DNA of 64,000 bases from Acidobacteriaceae bacterium (GCA_027449545.1 DAIDLI010000201.1:26922-90921); one strand, 5' to 3'. Positions 38,698 through 48,008 are shown, counted from the stretch's first letter. The notes: generated from the letters alone by a model not told the origin. Program-made: numbers and translations.

Positions 38698-39912
38698 TTA
38701 CGGGTAGGTGATCTGGATCGCGTGGTTGCCGTGAGGAACAGCAGCAATTGCCGCCGGGTTGGCGATCGTAGTGGGATACGGGGTGGCCTGGGTCTGCGTG
38801 ACCGTGCCGGTGTTGGGATCGATCTGGAAGCCGGAGATCGAATTGCCCAGGTAGTTCGCTGTGTAGACGAAGCGGCCCAGGGCCGGGTCTACCAGGACGG
38901 AAACCGGCTGTGAATCGGTTCCCAGCGCCGCGCCTCCGGTGGTGCTGGCCGTGACGGAGGGAGTTCCGGTTTTGGTGGCGATCACATAACCGGTAATGCT
39001 GTTCTGCAACTCGTTGGCGACATAGATGTACATGGCGCGAGGATCGATGGTGACAGAAGCGGGCTCGTAACCGGTCCGGAATGGGCCGTTGACCATGAAG
39101 TTCAGCACTTCCCCAGGGCGTATCAGGTAGCCGATCAGCTGGTTCGATGCGAAGTCGGTGACATAGACGAAGCGGTTGGTGGCATCGGAGGCCACATCGC
39201 TGGGCTTAACGCCCGCCTGGTAGGGGCTGCCCGCGGCGGGGGTGAGCGCGCCATTGCTGCCCACCGAGAAGCTGTAGAGCCAACCAGGATTGGCGGCGCT
39301 GGTGACGGTGCCGCCCGGGTTATACGCTGACTGGTCGTAAGCGCATACAAAAACGGCCCCATTGTTGGGCAGCACATTCACGCCGGTGGGAATAATGACG
39401 TCGCTGGTGTAGCCAGGCAGGGTCAGGTTGACCGTTGCCACCAGGTTCCCAATGGCGCCCGAGGAGAGCGAATAGACCGCCAACTGCCCGGGATTGGAAC
39501 CCCCCACCGCGTAGAGATATTGGCCGCTGGTGCTGACCGCGATCGCATTGGGGGTGAAGGCGGCGGTCACCGAATCCTTCTTGGTCAGCGATCCGTCACT
39601 GGCAATGGTGAAGTGGACAATCGAGTTGTTGCCCTGATTGGCCACGTAGAGGTCCTGGTAATCGGACGATGCAGCCAGGGAGACCGGCTTGGACCCACCC
39701 GAGTCGACCGCCGTGTGGATGGGGCGCAGGGCGCCGGTCTGCGAATCAGCCGCGAAGGGCTCAATCTGGCCGGTGCTGCCGCCGGAGGTTCCCGCGGCAC
39801 CGGCGACATAAACGTAATCAATGGTTACGATCATGCAGCCAGACAGCACTGTTGCCACTAAAAGGCCGAAAACAGAGACCAGAGCAAGCTGGCTCAATTT
39901 GCTGAACTTCAT
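38698..39912 (-). CDS. Beta-propeller lipoprotein (YVTN/lactonase-like), third of three
   Basis: 404 residues. The lipobox L23-S-G-C26 follows a leader beginning KFSKLSQLALVSVFG, so the mature protein is a lipid-anchored periplasmic or surface protein. The body repeats a blade motif (DLYVANQGNNSIVHFTI, QYLYAVGGSNPGQLAVYSL, RFVYVTDFASNQLIGYL), as in the 6-phosphogluconolactonase/YVTN family. Catalysis is not predicted. AAGGAAG precedes the ATG. It ends the operon with paralogues at 40024 and 41482. Confidence 0.85.
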   Translation of the reverse strand: MKFSKLSQLALVSVFGLLVATVLSGCMIVTIDYVYVAGAAGTSGGSTGQIEPFAADSQTGALRPIHTAVDSGGSKPVSLAASSDYQDLYVANQGNNSIVHFTIASDGSLTKKDSVTAAFTPNAIAVSTSGQYLYAVGGSNPGQLAVYSLSSGAIGNLVATVNLTLPGYTSDVIIPTGVNVLPNNGAVFVCAYDQSAYNPGGTVTSAANPGWLYSFSVGSNGALTPAAGSPYQAGVKPSDVASDATNRFVYVTDFASNQLIGYLIRPGEVLNFMVNGPFRTGYEPASVTIDPRAMYIYVANELQNSITGYVIATKTGTPSVTASTTGGAALGTDSQPVSVLVDPALGRFVYTANYLGNSISGFQIDPNTGTVTQTQATPYPTTIANPAAIAAVPHGNHAIQITYP

Positions 39913-40023
39913 GCGCTTCCTTCGTTGCGGGCTCAAGCTGCCGGCCCCTAAATCACTCGTTGAGATTGACCGTAGCCATTGTAAAAGCCGCTACGGGAAT
40001 TGCTAAACTCTGTCCGACGCCTG

Positions 40024-41334
40024 CTATTTCTGGATTCCGGCTCCCGTGCCATTGTGGGGAATTGCGGCCACGGCTGCTGGATTGGCGTTGGATGGAAACG
40101 GAGAAGACTGCGAAATCAGAAGCGTTCCGTCGGTGGGATCGATCGTGAATCCCGAGACGTTGTTCCCCAGGAAGTTCGCGGTGAACAGGAACCGATTCGT
40201 GGATGGATCGAGCCCGATGGCCATTGGCTGCGCGCCGGTGGTGTAGTTGCCGCCCGAGGATGCATTTCCCAGGCGCGTAAGGGCGCCGTTGCTGATCGAG
40301 TAGGCGGTAACGGTGGCATCCAGCGAGTTCACCACGTATGCATAGGGGTAGGTTGGATTCACGACGATGCCCGAAGGCCCGCCGCCAGCGGGAAATGCGT
40401 TGCTCCCGCCTGCACCGCTGGTCATCTCGGTTACAGTGCCGCTGGTCGCGGAGGCGGAGTAACCCAGCACGTCATTCGAGGCATAGTCGGTCACGTAGAG
40501 ATTGGCGCCGGTGCCATCGAACGCGAGGGCGGTGGGCTGTTTGCCGGCCGCGAAGGGCGATCCGGGCAGCGGAGTGAGCGTGCCGCCGGTTCCAACCGCG
40601 AATCCGAACAGGAAGCCCTGGAATGGAGTGATTGTCGAGTCGTAGGCAGTTACGTAGACGTAGCTGCCGGAGGGCGCGACCTGCACCGCTGTCGGAACGA
40701 TCACGTCATTTTCCGGAGCGCTGCACTGCCAGGTGGCATCACTCGCCAGCGTATAGCCGGTGCGGCACAGCGGCCAATACTGCTCGTGTCCGTTGATGGC
40801 CGGCGAACCCATGGTGATGGGCGTCGTCTTGGTGGCCGCCGTGAGCGGATAGATGGCGACTGAACCAGAGCAAGGAGCAGCCGTCGAGCACGTCGGCAGC
40901 GGCTGAAATCCATCCACGACGAACAGGTTGGCTTTGTCCGCGGCCAGGCTGGTGGGATAGACGCCCGGTGTGTTCACCGTGTTGAGAGGGTACAGCTTGC
41001 CGTCGGTGCCGATCACGAAGTCTACAACGGTGTTGTCGTCATGATTCGCGACGAAAAGGCTGCTGTAGTCGGCCGAGGCGACTTCCGACACCGGATTGCG
41101 TCCGCCAGAAGGGAAGGGGGACGCAGGAATGGGCCGCATGTGCCCGGATTCGGAGTTGATCTCGAAGACGTCGATTTCGCCGTACTGATTGGGTCCTGCC
41201 GCCAGCGTGCTGGCGACGTAGACAAAGTCGACCGTGAGGGTCTGCGTGATCTGCTGGCAGGCGGTGATCAGCAGGGCCGCCGCCAGGCTGGCGGCGGATA
41301 CCAGCACAAGCTGGCTCGTTTTGTTGAACTTCAT
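40024..41334 (-). CDS. Beta-propeller lipoprotein (YVTN/lactonase-like), second of three
   Basis: 436 residues from 41334 (an ATG at 41340 adds two). The lipobox I23-T-A-C26 sits at the same place as in its paralogues. Blades are visible as SLFVANHDDNTVVDFVIG, NLYVTDYASNDVLGYSA and RFLFTANFLGNNVSGFTI. Extra cysteines in the first half (PLPTCSTAAPCSG) may form disulfides. It lies 111 bp before the third gene and 147 bp after the first. Confidence 0.85.
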   Translation of the reverse strand: MKFNKTSQLVLVSAASLAAALLITACQQITQTLTVDFVYVASTLAAGPNQYGEIDVFEINSESGHMRPIPASPFPSGGRNPVSEVASADYSSLFVANHDDNTVVDFVIGTDGKLYPLNTVNTPGVYPTSLAADKANLFVVDGFQPLPTCSTAAPCSGSVAIYPLTAATKTTPITMGSPAINGHEQYWPLCRTGYTLASDATWQCSAPENDVIVPTAVQVAPSGSYVYVTAYDSTITPFQGFLFGFAVGTGGTLTPLPGSPFAAGKQPTALAFDGTGANLYVTDYASNDVLGYSASATSGTVTEMTSGAGGSNAFPAGGGPSGIVVNPTYPYAYVVNSLDATVTAYSISNGALTRLGNASSGGNYTTGAQPMAIGLDPSTNRFLFTANFLGNNVSGFTIDPTDGTLLISQSSPFPSNANPAAVAAIPHNGTGAGIQK

Positions 41335-41481
41335 GCGCATCTTTCGCCCACGGGCCGAATCTCGGGCCCCGGAAACCAGTGTTGAAATCGAACGCGAGAC
41401 GCACCTTCCGGGCTGCGTCCCTGTTCGTGCCGATCGGTCGGGGAGCCATTCTCTCCTGGAGAGCGGCTCCCCGAGACGGGA

Positions 41482-42834
41482 TTAGCTCGTGCGGCCGTCC
41501 ACCAGGCACCAGGTGGCCGGCCCCGGCAGCGCATAGCTGCTGGCCACGACCATTTTGTTCAGCACGCCCGAGTTGGGATCCAGCACCTGCCCAGTTACGG
41601 TCGAATCGTAGTAGTTGGCCGTGTAGATGAACTGGTTCGAGGGATCCTCGACGATGCATTGCGGGCCCGAGCCGGAGCCATAAGGTTCCAGGGAGGTGAA
41701 GCTCAGCTGGAATGCTGGGTTGGTGGTAATGAAGTATCCGTCGATGCCGCTGTTGCCATTGGGCCCGATGAGATTGTTGCCATCGTTCGCGACGTAGACA
41801 AATATGCCCTTGCTCTCGACCATCAACTGGATGGGATTGGCCTGGCCGGGACCGCTCGGAACCTTGCCGCTGGTCTCGGCCTGGAGGGCGCCGTTGCTGC
41901 CCACGGTGAAGGGCAGGATCTGGCTCAGCGCGGTCACGGTGGTGTTGTTGGAGGTATAGCTGAGTGGCTCGTTGTCGAGAACGTAGATCAGGCCGGAGGC
42001 ATTGACGATGGCATTGCCCCCTGCGATGCCCAGTGGCTGCACCGTATTCTGGTTCAGCGTCAGCTGGCCAGAGCCGGGGTTAAACGCGTAAGGGAAGACG
42101 TTGGCGCCGCCGGTGTAAGGGAAGGCGGGCGACGCGCTATTGCCGGTCAGCGTCAGCACGTACGCGCTGGTGATGGCGAAGTCCACCGGGTTGGCCGGGA
42201 CCGGAAAGTAGCTGAGGGGCGCACCGCCGGCAGAGCTTACCTGCGCGTTTTGGACCAGGGAAAGCCGGCCGGTCCGGGAGTCGATCGCAAACAGCGTAAT
42301 GTCGCCGCAGGCGCTCACACCCGAGCCCAGGGCCGCCTGGCAAGCGGCGCTGGAAGGGGCATCGTGGTCCAGAACCATCAGGAAGCTGCCCGAGCCGTCC
42401 ACCGCGAGGCGGAAGGGATTGATGCCCTGTGTGTAGAACACCTGCTGCGGGGTCAGCATTCCATTGCCGCCCACCGCATACTGGGTGATGTTGGAGTTCT
42501 GGCAAGGATCGGCCGTGGTGCAGTCTCCCGACCCCGAGGAGTTCACGCCGCGGTTCAGCACGTACAGGAAACGGCTTCCGCTGGCCAGGACGGCGCGCAC
42601 CGGGTTGGCGCCGCCGGAGGAAACGGGAAGACCATTGATCCGGACCAACTGACCGGTGTTGTGATCGATCTTGTAACCGGTAACGATTCCGTTGCCGTTA
42701 GGCTGGGCCGTGACTGTGCCCGTCACATACAAATAGCCGACCGTATAACTCTGGATGCAAGACGAAACACCGAAGATAACGCCGGCCGAAAGGGCGCCAG
42801 TCAGTAATGCCTTGCCGAATTTCGTGAACTTCAT
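41482..42834 (-). CDS. Beta-propeller lipoprotein (YVTN/lactonase-like), first of three
   Basis: 450 residues. The lipobox V23-S-S-C26 follows a 25-residue leader with the same start (KFTKFGKALLTGA). Blades include RFLYVLNRGVNSSGSG and FIYTANYYDSTVTGQVL. It is the longest and most divergent of the three, with three cysteine pairs. It opens the operon, and an M13 peptidase lies 286 bp upstream on the same strand behind its own terminator. Confidence 0.85.
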   Translation of the reverse strand: MKFTKFGKALLTGALSAGVIFGVSSCIQSYTVGYLYVTGTVTAQPNGNGIVTGYKIDHNTGQLVRINGLPVSSGGANPVRAVLASGSRFLYVLNRGVNSSGSGDCTTADPCQNSNITQYAVGGNGMLTPQQVFYTQGINPFRLAVDGSGSFLMVLDHDAPSSAACQAALGSGVSACGDITLFAIDSRTGRLSLVQNAQVSSAGGAPLSYFPVPANPVDFAITSAYVLTLTGNSASPAFPYTGGANVFPYAFNPGSGQLTLNQNTVQPLGIAGGNAIVNASGLIYVLDNEPLSYTSNNTTVTALSQILPFTVGSNGALQAETSGKVPSGPGQANPIQLMVESKGIFVYVANDGNNLIGPNGNSGIDGYFITTNPAFQLSFTSLEPYGSGSGPQCIVEDPSNQFIYTANYYDSTVTGQVLDPNSGVLNKMVVASSYALPGPATWCLVDGRTS

Positions 42835-43040
42835 GCGATTCCTTCATCCTGGTCAGGCTACACGCCCGCCAAGTTTGGTCGTTCCCGAGCAATGCTGGGT
42901 TGGGACGGGTCCCTGATGCATTGTAAAAGCCAGAGGCTGCTTGTGCCTAGTTTAGACGCACGCCCCCGCACCCGCCCAAATTCTGCGGTGGAATTTGCGG
43001 CAATTGGCAGGATCGCGGCTCTCCCGAGGGCCTCTTTGCC

Positions 43041-43094
43041 GGGGAAAAACGACAAGGGCGGCGTCCGGAAGCTTCTCCGGTCCGCCGCCCTTGT
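43041..43094 (-). terminator. Rho-independent terminator of the M13 peptidase gene
   Basis: On the minus strand ACAAGGGCGGCG, an 18-base loop with an inner CCGGAG stem, and CGCCGCCCTTGT are followed by CGTTTTTCC. It begins 27 bases past the stop at 43121. Confidence 0.85.
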
Positions 43095-43120
43095 GCTGTT
43101 GCAGACTCTGGTTCCTGCCC

Positions 43121-45226
43121 TTACCACACCCGGCAGGAGTTCACCGGGTACATGGGCTGGCCCTTCTTGCAGCTGAAGGCCCGGGCGAAGGCGCCGAAGT
43201 TTTGCACAGTGCCGTTCACCCGCCACTTGCCCGGCGAGTGCGGATCCACGAGCGCCGCCTGCCGTGCCGCCGCGTCGCGGGTGTTCTGGCACCACACCTG
43301 GGCGAAGCCGATGAAGTAGCGCTGCGCCTCGGTGTAGCCGTCGATTTTTTCATCGAGCGACTTGCCTTCGTCCTTCAGCGCCTGCTGAAGGGCCATGTAG
43401 GCGATCCGCAATCCACCGTTATCGGCAGTGTTTTCGCCCAGCGTCAGGTGGCCGTTCAGGTAGACAGCGGGCGCGTTGCCCTGGGCCGGCGCCGCTTCAA
43501 AGTGGCTGTATTCGTTGGCCACGCACTCGGTGCGCTGCTTGAATGCCTTCTGGTCGGCCTCGCTCCACCACTGCCGCAGATTGCCTTTGCCGTCGAACTG
43601 CGAGCCCTGGTCATCGAAGCCATGCGTCATTTCGTGGCCGATCACCACGCCGATGCCGCCGAAGTTCACCGCCGGGTCGGCATTGGCGTCGAAGAACGGC
43701 GGTTGCAGGATGCCGGCCGGGAAGTTGATGTCGTTGAACAGCGGGTTATAGTAGGCGTTCACCGTGGGCGGAGTCATGTCCCACTCCTTTTCGTCCACCG
43801 GCTTGCCCAATTTGTTGAAGTTGTAGTCCCGCTCGAAGACCGCGGAGCGCTCTTCATTTTCCGCAAACTGCGTCCGGTCGATGTTCAGGCTGGAGTAGTC
43901 GCGCCACTTCTCCGGATAGCCGATCTTGTTGCGGATCATGGCCAGCTTTTCTTCGGCGGCCTTTTTGGTCTCCGGAGTCATCCACGGCAGAGACTGGATA
44001 TCTTCCGCCAGGGCGTGGTCCAGATCAGACACCAGCTTGTCCATGCTCTGCTTGGCGGCCGGGGGGAAGTTCTGCTTCACCCAGTCCTGACCTACCGCCT
44101 CGCCCAGGGCGCGGTCCGTCTGCATGGTGCACTGACGCCACCGCGGCAGGGGTTCCTTCTGGCCCGCCAGCGTGCGCGAGAAGAAGGCGAAGTTCTCATT
44201 GTAGAAAGGCGTCGACAGGTCGCGCGCCATTCCGTGCAGAACATGCCAGCGCAGATAGCTCTTCCAGGCGTCCAGCGGCTCGCTTGCGATCATTCCGTTC
44301 AGCGCCTGGAAATAATCGGGCATCGCCACGTTGAGCGTGTCGAAGTGCCGGATGCCGATGTGGTCGAAGTACAGGCTCCAGTCGAGATTGGGAGTCATCT
44401 TCTGGAAGTCGGCCACGGTATAGATGTGGTAGACCTTGTTGGGGTCGCGCATCTCGGTGCGGCTCATGAAGGCCTTGGCCATTGCCGTTTCGATCCTCAT
44501 CACCGAGTCCGCTTCCTTGGCCGCCTGCTCGGGGGTATCCCCGGCCAGCGTGAACATCTTCTTCATGTGTTCCACATACTCGGTGCGGATCTGGGCGAAG
44601 TGCGCGTTCTCTACGATGTAGTAGTCGCGGTCCGGCAGCGAGATGCCGCCCTGATCGATCTCGGCGATCTGCTTGGACGAGTCCTTTTCATCCTGCTGCA
44701 CGCCAAAGTCGAAGAAGCCGTCGGGCTGGCCTTTGTTTTCCAGGGTCGCCAGCATCGCCGGAATCTGCTTGGCATCGGCGAGGGTCGCGATCTCCTTCCA
44801 GGCTGCCAGGACGGGCTCGGCGCCCAGCTTGTCGATAGCGGAGGTGTCCATGCAGGATGCGTAGAAGTTGCCGTATTTTTTCTGCAGGGGCGTCTTGGGA
44901 TCGCTGGCCGCGGCTTGCAGATCTTTCCACAGCAGATATTGATTACGCTGCTGGACCAGGGAGAACGAGCGCACCCAGCGCGACTGATCGGCGGGAATGG
45001 GGTTGTGCTTGAGCCAGTTGCCACAGGCGTACTGGTAGAAGTCCACACAGGGATCCACGCGGGTATCCATGGCCGCGGGATCGAAGCTTCTGGTCACTGG
45101 CGGTTCGGTGGGCTGGGCCGTAGTGTTCTGATGCACCGGAGGCTCCGCATTCTGCGCGGGGCTTTGCGCTGCGGCAGTGGCTGCCGCAATGCCCAACATA
45201 GTCGAAGCGAGTAAGAGTGAACGCAT
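43121..45226 (-). CDS. M13 family (neprilysin-like) exported metallopeptidase
   Basis: 701 residues. A signal peptide (RSLLLASTMLGIAAATAAA) precedes a Cys-poor M13 body that matches PepO/neprilysin. The zinc motif H531-E-M-T-H535 lies in VIGHEMTHGFDDQGSQ; E598 in ENTADNGG is the third zinc ligand. The substrate-binding NAYYNP segment is near residue 490. It ends CRVW, the usual C-terminal of the family. The start at 45226 has AAGAGGAAAT nearby; the longer frame reaches 45433 but lacks a signal peptide. It degrades peptides in the periplasm or outside the cell. Confidence 0.93.
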   Translation of the reverse strand: MRSLLLASTMLGIAAATAAAQSPAQNAEPPVHQNTTAQPTEPPVTRSFDPAAMDTRVDPCVDFYQYACGNWLKHNPIPADQSRWVRSFSLVQQRNQYLLWKDLQAAASDPKTPLQKKYGNFYASCMDTSAIDKLGAEPVLAAWKEIATLADAKQIPAMLATLENKGQPDGFFDFGVQQDEKDSSKQIAEIDQGGISLPDRDYYIVENAHFAQIRTEYVEHMKKMFTLAGDTPEQAAKEADSVMRIETAMAKAFMSRTEMRDPNKVYHIYTVADFQKMTPNLDWSLYFDHIGIRHFDTLNVAMPDYFQALNGMIASEPLDAWKSYLRWHVLHGMARDLSTPFYNENFAFFSRTLAGQKEPLPRWRQCTMQTDRALGEAVGQDWVKQNFPPAAKQSMDKLVSDLDHALAEDIQSLPWMTPETKKAAEEKLAMIRNKIGYPEKWRDYSSLNIDRTQFAENEERSAVFERDYNFNKLGKPVDEKEWDMTPPTVNAYYNPLFNDINFPAGILQPPFFDANADPAVNFGGIGVVIGHEMTHGFDDQGSQFDGKGNLRQWWSEADQKAFKQRTECVANEYSHFEAAPAQGNAPAVYLNGHLTLGENTADNGGLRIAYMALQQALKDEGKSLDEKIDGYTEAQRYFIGFAQVWCQNTRDAAARQAALVDPHSPGKWRVNGTVQNFGAFARAFSCKKGQPMYPVNSCRVW

Positions 45227-45410
45227 CGGGATTTCCTCTTGGAGAGAACCGTGAATCGACCACTTCCGGCGCGGCTTGGTAATCGTGTCCGGGGGTCGGG
45301 GCTGTTGATGAAGGGGTGCAACTACCGTTTTGCGATGGCAAAAGCCTAACACATGGATGAGGGCCGCGGGCACTCTGGGCCGCCCAGGCGCGATGAGCGA
45401 CAATGTCACC

Positions 45411-46406
45411 ATGCGTCGCATTTCAGTTTCCATCCTCTGCCTTCTGGCATGTTCGCTCGTTTCCGCGCAGAATGTTCATGTGCGCGTCTCTCCCGATGTC
45501 AAAACCGGTGTTCAAGGCAGGACCGAGTTTCCAACGATTCAGATGGCCATGGATCATCATCCCTGGCCCGGCAAGGGCGGCCGCGTCTACATCGAGATCG
45601 CTCCCGGCGTTTACCATGAGCGCGTCATCGTCACCCAGAACCACCCCGACATCACGCTGATTGGCATGGGCAAATCGCCGTCTGATGTAGTGATCACCAA
45701 CAGCCTGAACGCGAAGCAGGCAGGCGGCACCTTCTTTACCGAAACCGTGGAGATCAACGGCGCCGGCTTCGAGGCCGACAACATCACGTTTGAAAATGCC
45801 GCGGGCAATACGGGCCAGGCGGTGGCGGCGGCCGTGCGCTCGGACCGCGCTGTGTTCAAGCATTGCCGCTTCCTCGGTCACCAGGACACGCTCTTTGCCG
45901 ACTACGGCCGCCAGTATTATGTGGACTCCTATATTGAGGGCGGCGTGGACTACATCTTCGGCAACGCCGCCGCAGTCTTCGACCACGACGAACTCCGCTC
46001 CAACGGGCCAGGCTTTGTGACCGCCCAATCGCGCACCTCAGCCGAGCAGACCACCGGCTACGTGATCGTCGACAGCAAGGTGACCAGCGGCATCGACCCC
46101 ACGGCGCGGAAGCAGTGGATCGGCCTGGGCAGGCCATGGCGGGCGTATTCGCGCGTCGTTTACCTGAACACGGAACTGCCTTCGGACCTGATTCCGGCGG
46201 GCTGGAACGCATGGGGCAGGATGTCGCCCCACCTGCACGCCTACTACGCGGAGTTCCACGACAAGGGCCCCGGCGCAAAGCCCAAGGCGCGCCTGCCCTG
46301 GTCGCACCAGCTCACAGCCAGCGAAGCGGCGCAGTACCAGCCGCGCGTCTTTCTGGCCGGTAAGGACCATTGGGACCCGGTGGCCGCGGCGGCCAAGCTG
46401 CCCTAG
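45411..46406 (+). CDS. Exported pectinesterase (carbohydrate esterase family 8)
   Basis: 331 residues. Signal peptide RRISVSILCLLACSLVSAQ. The catalytic set is intact: D159 in GHQDTLFAD, D180 in VDYIFGNAAAVFD, R241 in LGRPWRAYSRVVY. It removes methyl esters from pectin outside the cytoplasm. The ATG at 45411 is the first that gives a signal peptide; an upstream ATG at 45393 is possible. It diverges from the M13 peptidase gene, and the two would share a promoter region of about 180 bp. Confidence 0.92.
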   Translation: MRRISVSILCLLACSLVSAQNVHVRVSPDVKTGVQGRTEFPTIQMAMDHHPWPGKGGRVYIEIAPGVYHERVIVTQNHPDITLIGMGKSPSDVVITNSLNAKQAGGTFFTETVEINGAGFEADNITFENAAGNTGQAVAAAVRSDRAVFKHCRFLGHQDTLFADYGRQYYVDSYIEGGVDYIFGNAAAVFDHDELRSNGPGFVTAQSRTSAEQTTGYVIVDSKVTSGIDPTARKQWIGLGRPWRAYSRVVYLNTELPSDLIPAGWNAWGRMSPHLHAYYAEFHDKGPGAKPKARLPWSHQLTASEAAQYQPRVFLAGKDHWDPVAAAAKLP

Positions 46407-46415
46407 GGGCCGGCC

Positions 46416-46447
46416 TTGCGTGATTATCGTTTATAAACGATAATCAT
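46416..46447 (+). promoter_or_regulatory. Palindromic operator and embedded promoter of higBA
   Basis: A perfect 26-bp palindrome (46421-46446) with arms TGATTATCGTTTA and TAAACGATAATCA. A GATAAT -10 box lies inside it (46439-46444), 17 bases after TTGCGT (46416-46421). Transcription would start at or near the GTG at 46450, so the mRNA would be leaderless or nearly so. A toxin-antitoxin repressor binding here would block RNA polymerase. Confidence 0.78.
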
Positions 46448-46449
46448 CT

Positions 46450-46776
46450 GTGCACGAGATTCGCCATTACCTCACTCCGGAAGGGAAGGACGTGGTCGCG
46501 GAGTGGCAGACTCGCCTGCACGACGCCCGCGCAAAGATTGCGATCGACCGGCGCATCAACCGGCTGGAGCTTGGAAATTTCGGTGATCACAGGTTCTGCC
46601 GCGATGGCGTCTGGGAGTTACGCATCGATGTGGGACCGGGTTACCGCGTCTATTACGCGCTGGCCGGGAGCCAGATCGTCCTGCTCCTGGCCGGTGGCGA
46701 TAAGCGCACGCAGAAGGCGGACATCGACCGTGCGTGCGCGTATTGGCAGGATTGGCAGCGGAGGTCTGAACAATGA
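46450..46776 (+). CDS. higB: HigB/RelE-family toxin (type II TA)
   Basis: 108 residues, the RelE/ParE superfamily of mRNA-cleaving or gyrase-blocking toxins. RLELGNFGDHRFCRDGVWELRID, GYRVYYA and the LLLAGGDKRTQKADI segment match the HigB type; the Arg and Lys residues near GDKRTQ serve RNA binding. Start GTG at 46450 lies three bases past the operator palindrome and has no ribosome site, consistent with a leaderless message. The stop overlaps the next ATG (ATGA, 46773-46776). Toxin first, antitoxin second is the HigBA order. Confidence 0.85.
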   Translation: MHEIRHYLTPEGKDVVAEWQTRLHDARAKIAIDRRINRLELGNFGDHRFCRDGVWELRIDVGPGYRVYYALAGSQIVLLLAGGDKRTQKADIDRACAYWQDWQRRSEQ

Positions 46777-47072
46777 AAGATCGAGAGCACGATGAAGCCA
46801 TGGCCGAGAAGTTCCGCAACGATCCGGCCTATGCGGTTGAGCTGCTCAACAGCATCCTCGAAGATGGCGACCAGGCCGAGCTGCTGATCGTTCTGCGGCA
46901 GATGGCAAAGGCCTTCGGCGGGGTGCAGAACATCGCCGAAAAGGCCAATCTGAACCCGACGCAGCTGTACCGGACCTTGTCCGAAGAGGGCAATCCGGCG
47001 CTGAGCAGTTTGACGGCGATTCTGAAGGCGATGGGGTTGCGGCTGGCGGTGGAGCGGGTACGGGCGGCGTAA
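46773..47072 (+). CDS. higA: HigA-like antitoxin with DNA-binding HTH
   Basis: 99 residues. Helices AVELLNSILEDGDQAELLIVLRQ lead to a predicted HTH at residues about 48-72 (GVQNIAEKANLNPTQLYRTL), followed by GNPALSSLTAILKAMGLRLAVE, the typical end of the addiction-module antidote protein family. It should neutralise the toxin and repress the operon through the palindrome at 46421. ATGA overlap with higB couples translation. No terminator is clear downstream. Confidence 0.83.
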   Translation: MKDREHDEAMAEKFRNDPAYAVELLNSILEDGDQAELLIVLRQMAKAFGGVQNIAEKANLNPTQLYRTLSEEGNPALSSLTAILKAMGLRLAVERVRAA

Positions 47073-47178
47073 GAGTTGCAGGTGGCCAGCGTACCAAGTT
47101 AGTGTCATACCGCGTATCTTCCCTGCCGATGCGAATCGCTGGGATCTGTGGCCGGGGCGACCAAGCTGCCTGGAGCAA

Positions 47179-47688
47179 TCAGGCCGGCAGGAGATAACTC
47201 ATGCGCAGATGGTTAAAATTGAGCGCTTCGAGTCCCAGCTCATTCAGCTTTTTTACGAGTCGCGCATCGTCGGTGACAATCAAAAATTCCGCGCAGACGA
47301 GCGAAAGCGCAGTATCAGTCAGGCCTAGGAAATGGAACTCGGGCCTCTTAGCCGCTTCCATGCTAGGAATGGTCAGCTCGTCAATTTCGACGAAGGTCTC
47401 ATAAAATTTCTTCAGACATTCGGACTTTGTCCGCTCCGGCAGATCGTTTGTAAGATTACTTACTTCTGTCAGGACATGTGGCGTGGTGACGGCTTTGCTG
47501 AAGAGCTTTTTCAGCCTGAGCAGAAGCTCATAATCTTCCAGGATGTACTTTGAAAGTTTGTTGTATTTCCCATCGCCGAGTAAGCGTTGGTCGAAAGATC
47601 CGACGAGGTAAAGGAGCGCCAAGTTCGCATCTATCAATAGACCCTTTGGTATATAGCGATCGATCAGCGATTCTAGATACGTACTCAC
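47179..47688 (-). CDS. PIN-domain protein, coupled to an upstream gene
   Basis: 169 residues with the acidic quartet of PIN nucleases: D20 in KGLLIDANLALLYL, E75 in TPHVLTEVSNL, D125 in FLGLTDTALS and D140-D141 in IVTDDARL. PIN proteins are Mg2+-dependent RNases, many of them VapC-type toxins. The start is GTG at 47688, overlapping the stop of the preceding gene (GTGA); the frame further up is out of register with the conserved start. It is larger than typical VapC (about 130-140 residues) and the middle region (45-110) is Lys- and Leu-rich. Not a known symbol. Confidence 0.75.
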   Translation of the reverse strand: MSTYLESLIDRYIPKGLLIDANLALLYLVGSFDQRLLGDGKYNKLSKYILEDYELLLRLKKLFSKAVTTPHVLTEVSNLTNDLPERTKSECLKKFYETFVEIDELTIPSMEAAKRPEFHFLGLTDTALSLVCAEFLIVTDDARLVKKLNELGLEALNFNHLRMSYLLPA

Positions 47689-48008
47689 TGTTTCCAGACT
47701 TTCAAGGACTGTGTTCCGCCACTGGCGGAATCGATCATGATCGTCTTGTAAATACGCGGCGGGGCCTGTCCCAATGCAAACGATAGAGCTCCGGGCTCCC
47801 CTGTTGAGAAGGAGATGACTACTGACCAAGCACCCGAAAGCGGCTCCACCTCCTCGAGTCGGAAATCCTTGCCCTGCGGGTAAAAGTCCTTCACGGAGGC
47901 AAAGGCACGCTGGACAGCTTCTTTCATATCGACGGAGGGCGCCTTTTTAGAACTCGTTGCAGATAGTGCCGCTGCAACCCCTTTTCCACCCGTCTTTACA
48001 TCATTCAT
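47685..48008 (-). CDS. Unknown 107-residue protein coupled to the PIN gene
   Basis: A short polar N-terminus (about 25 residues; NDVKTGGKGVAAALSATSSK) leads to a compact domain, residues about 28-107, with a helix (VDMKEAVQRAFASVKDFYP), then beta strands (FRLEEVEPLSGAWSVVISFS, YKTIMIDSASGGTQSLKVWK). This looks like a PepSY-type or single beta-sheet fold; no DNA-binding motif is visible. AGAGGTGG lies six bases before the ATG. The stop overlaps the PIN start by four bases. It could be the cognate immunity or antitoxin partner, but I do not recognise it. Confidence 0.65.
   Translation of the reverse strand: MNDVKTGGKGVAAALSATSSKKAPSVDMKEAVQRAFASVKDFYPQGKDFRLEEVEPLSGAWSVVISFSTGEPGALSFALGQAPPRIYKTIMIDSASGGTQSLKVWKQ

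Noticed and set aside
46421..46446. Terminator reading for the pectinesterase gene
   Set aside because: The palindrome is AT-rich with no loop or T-run, and sits immediately before a toxin gene, so an operator is a better explanation.
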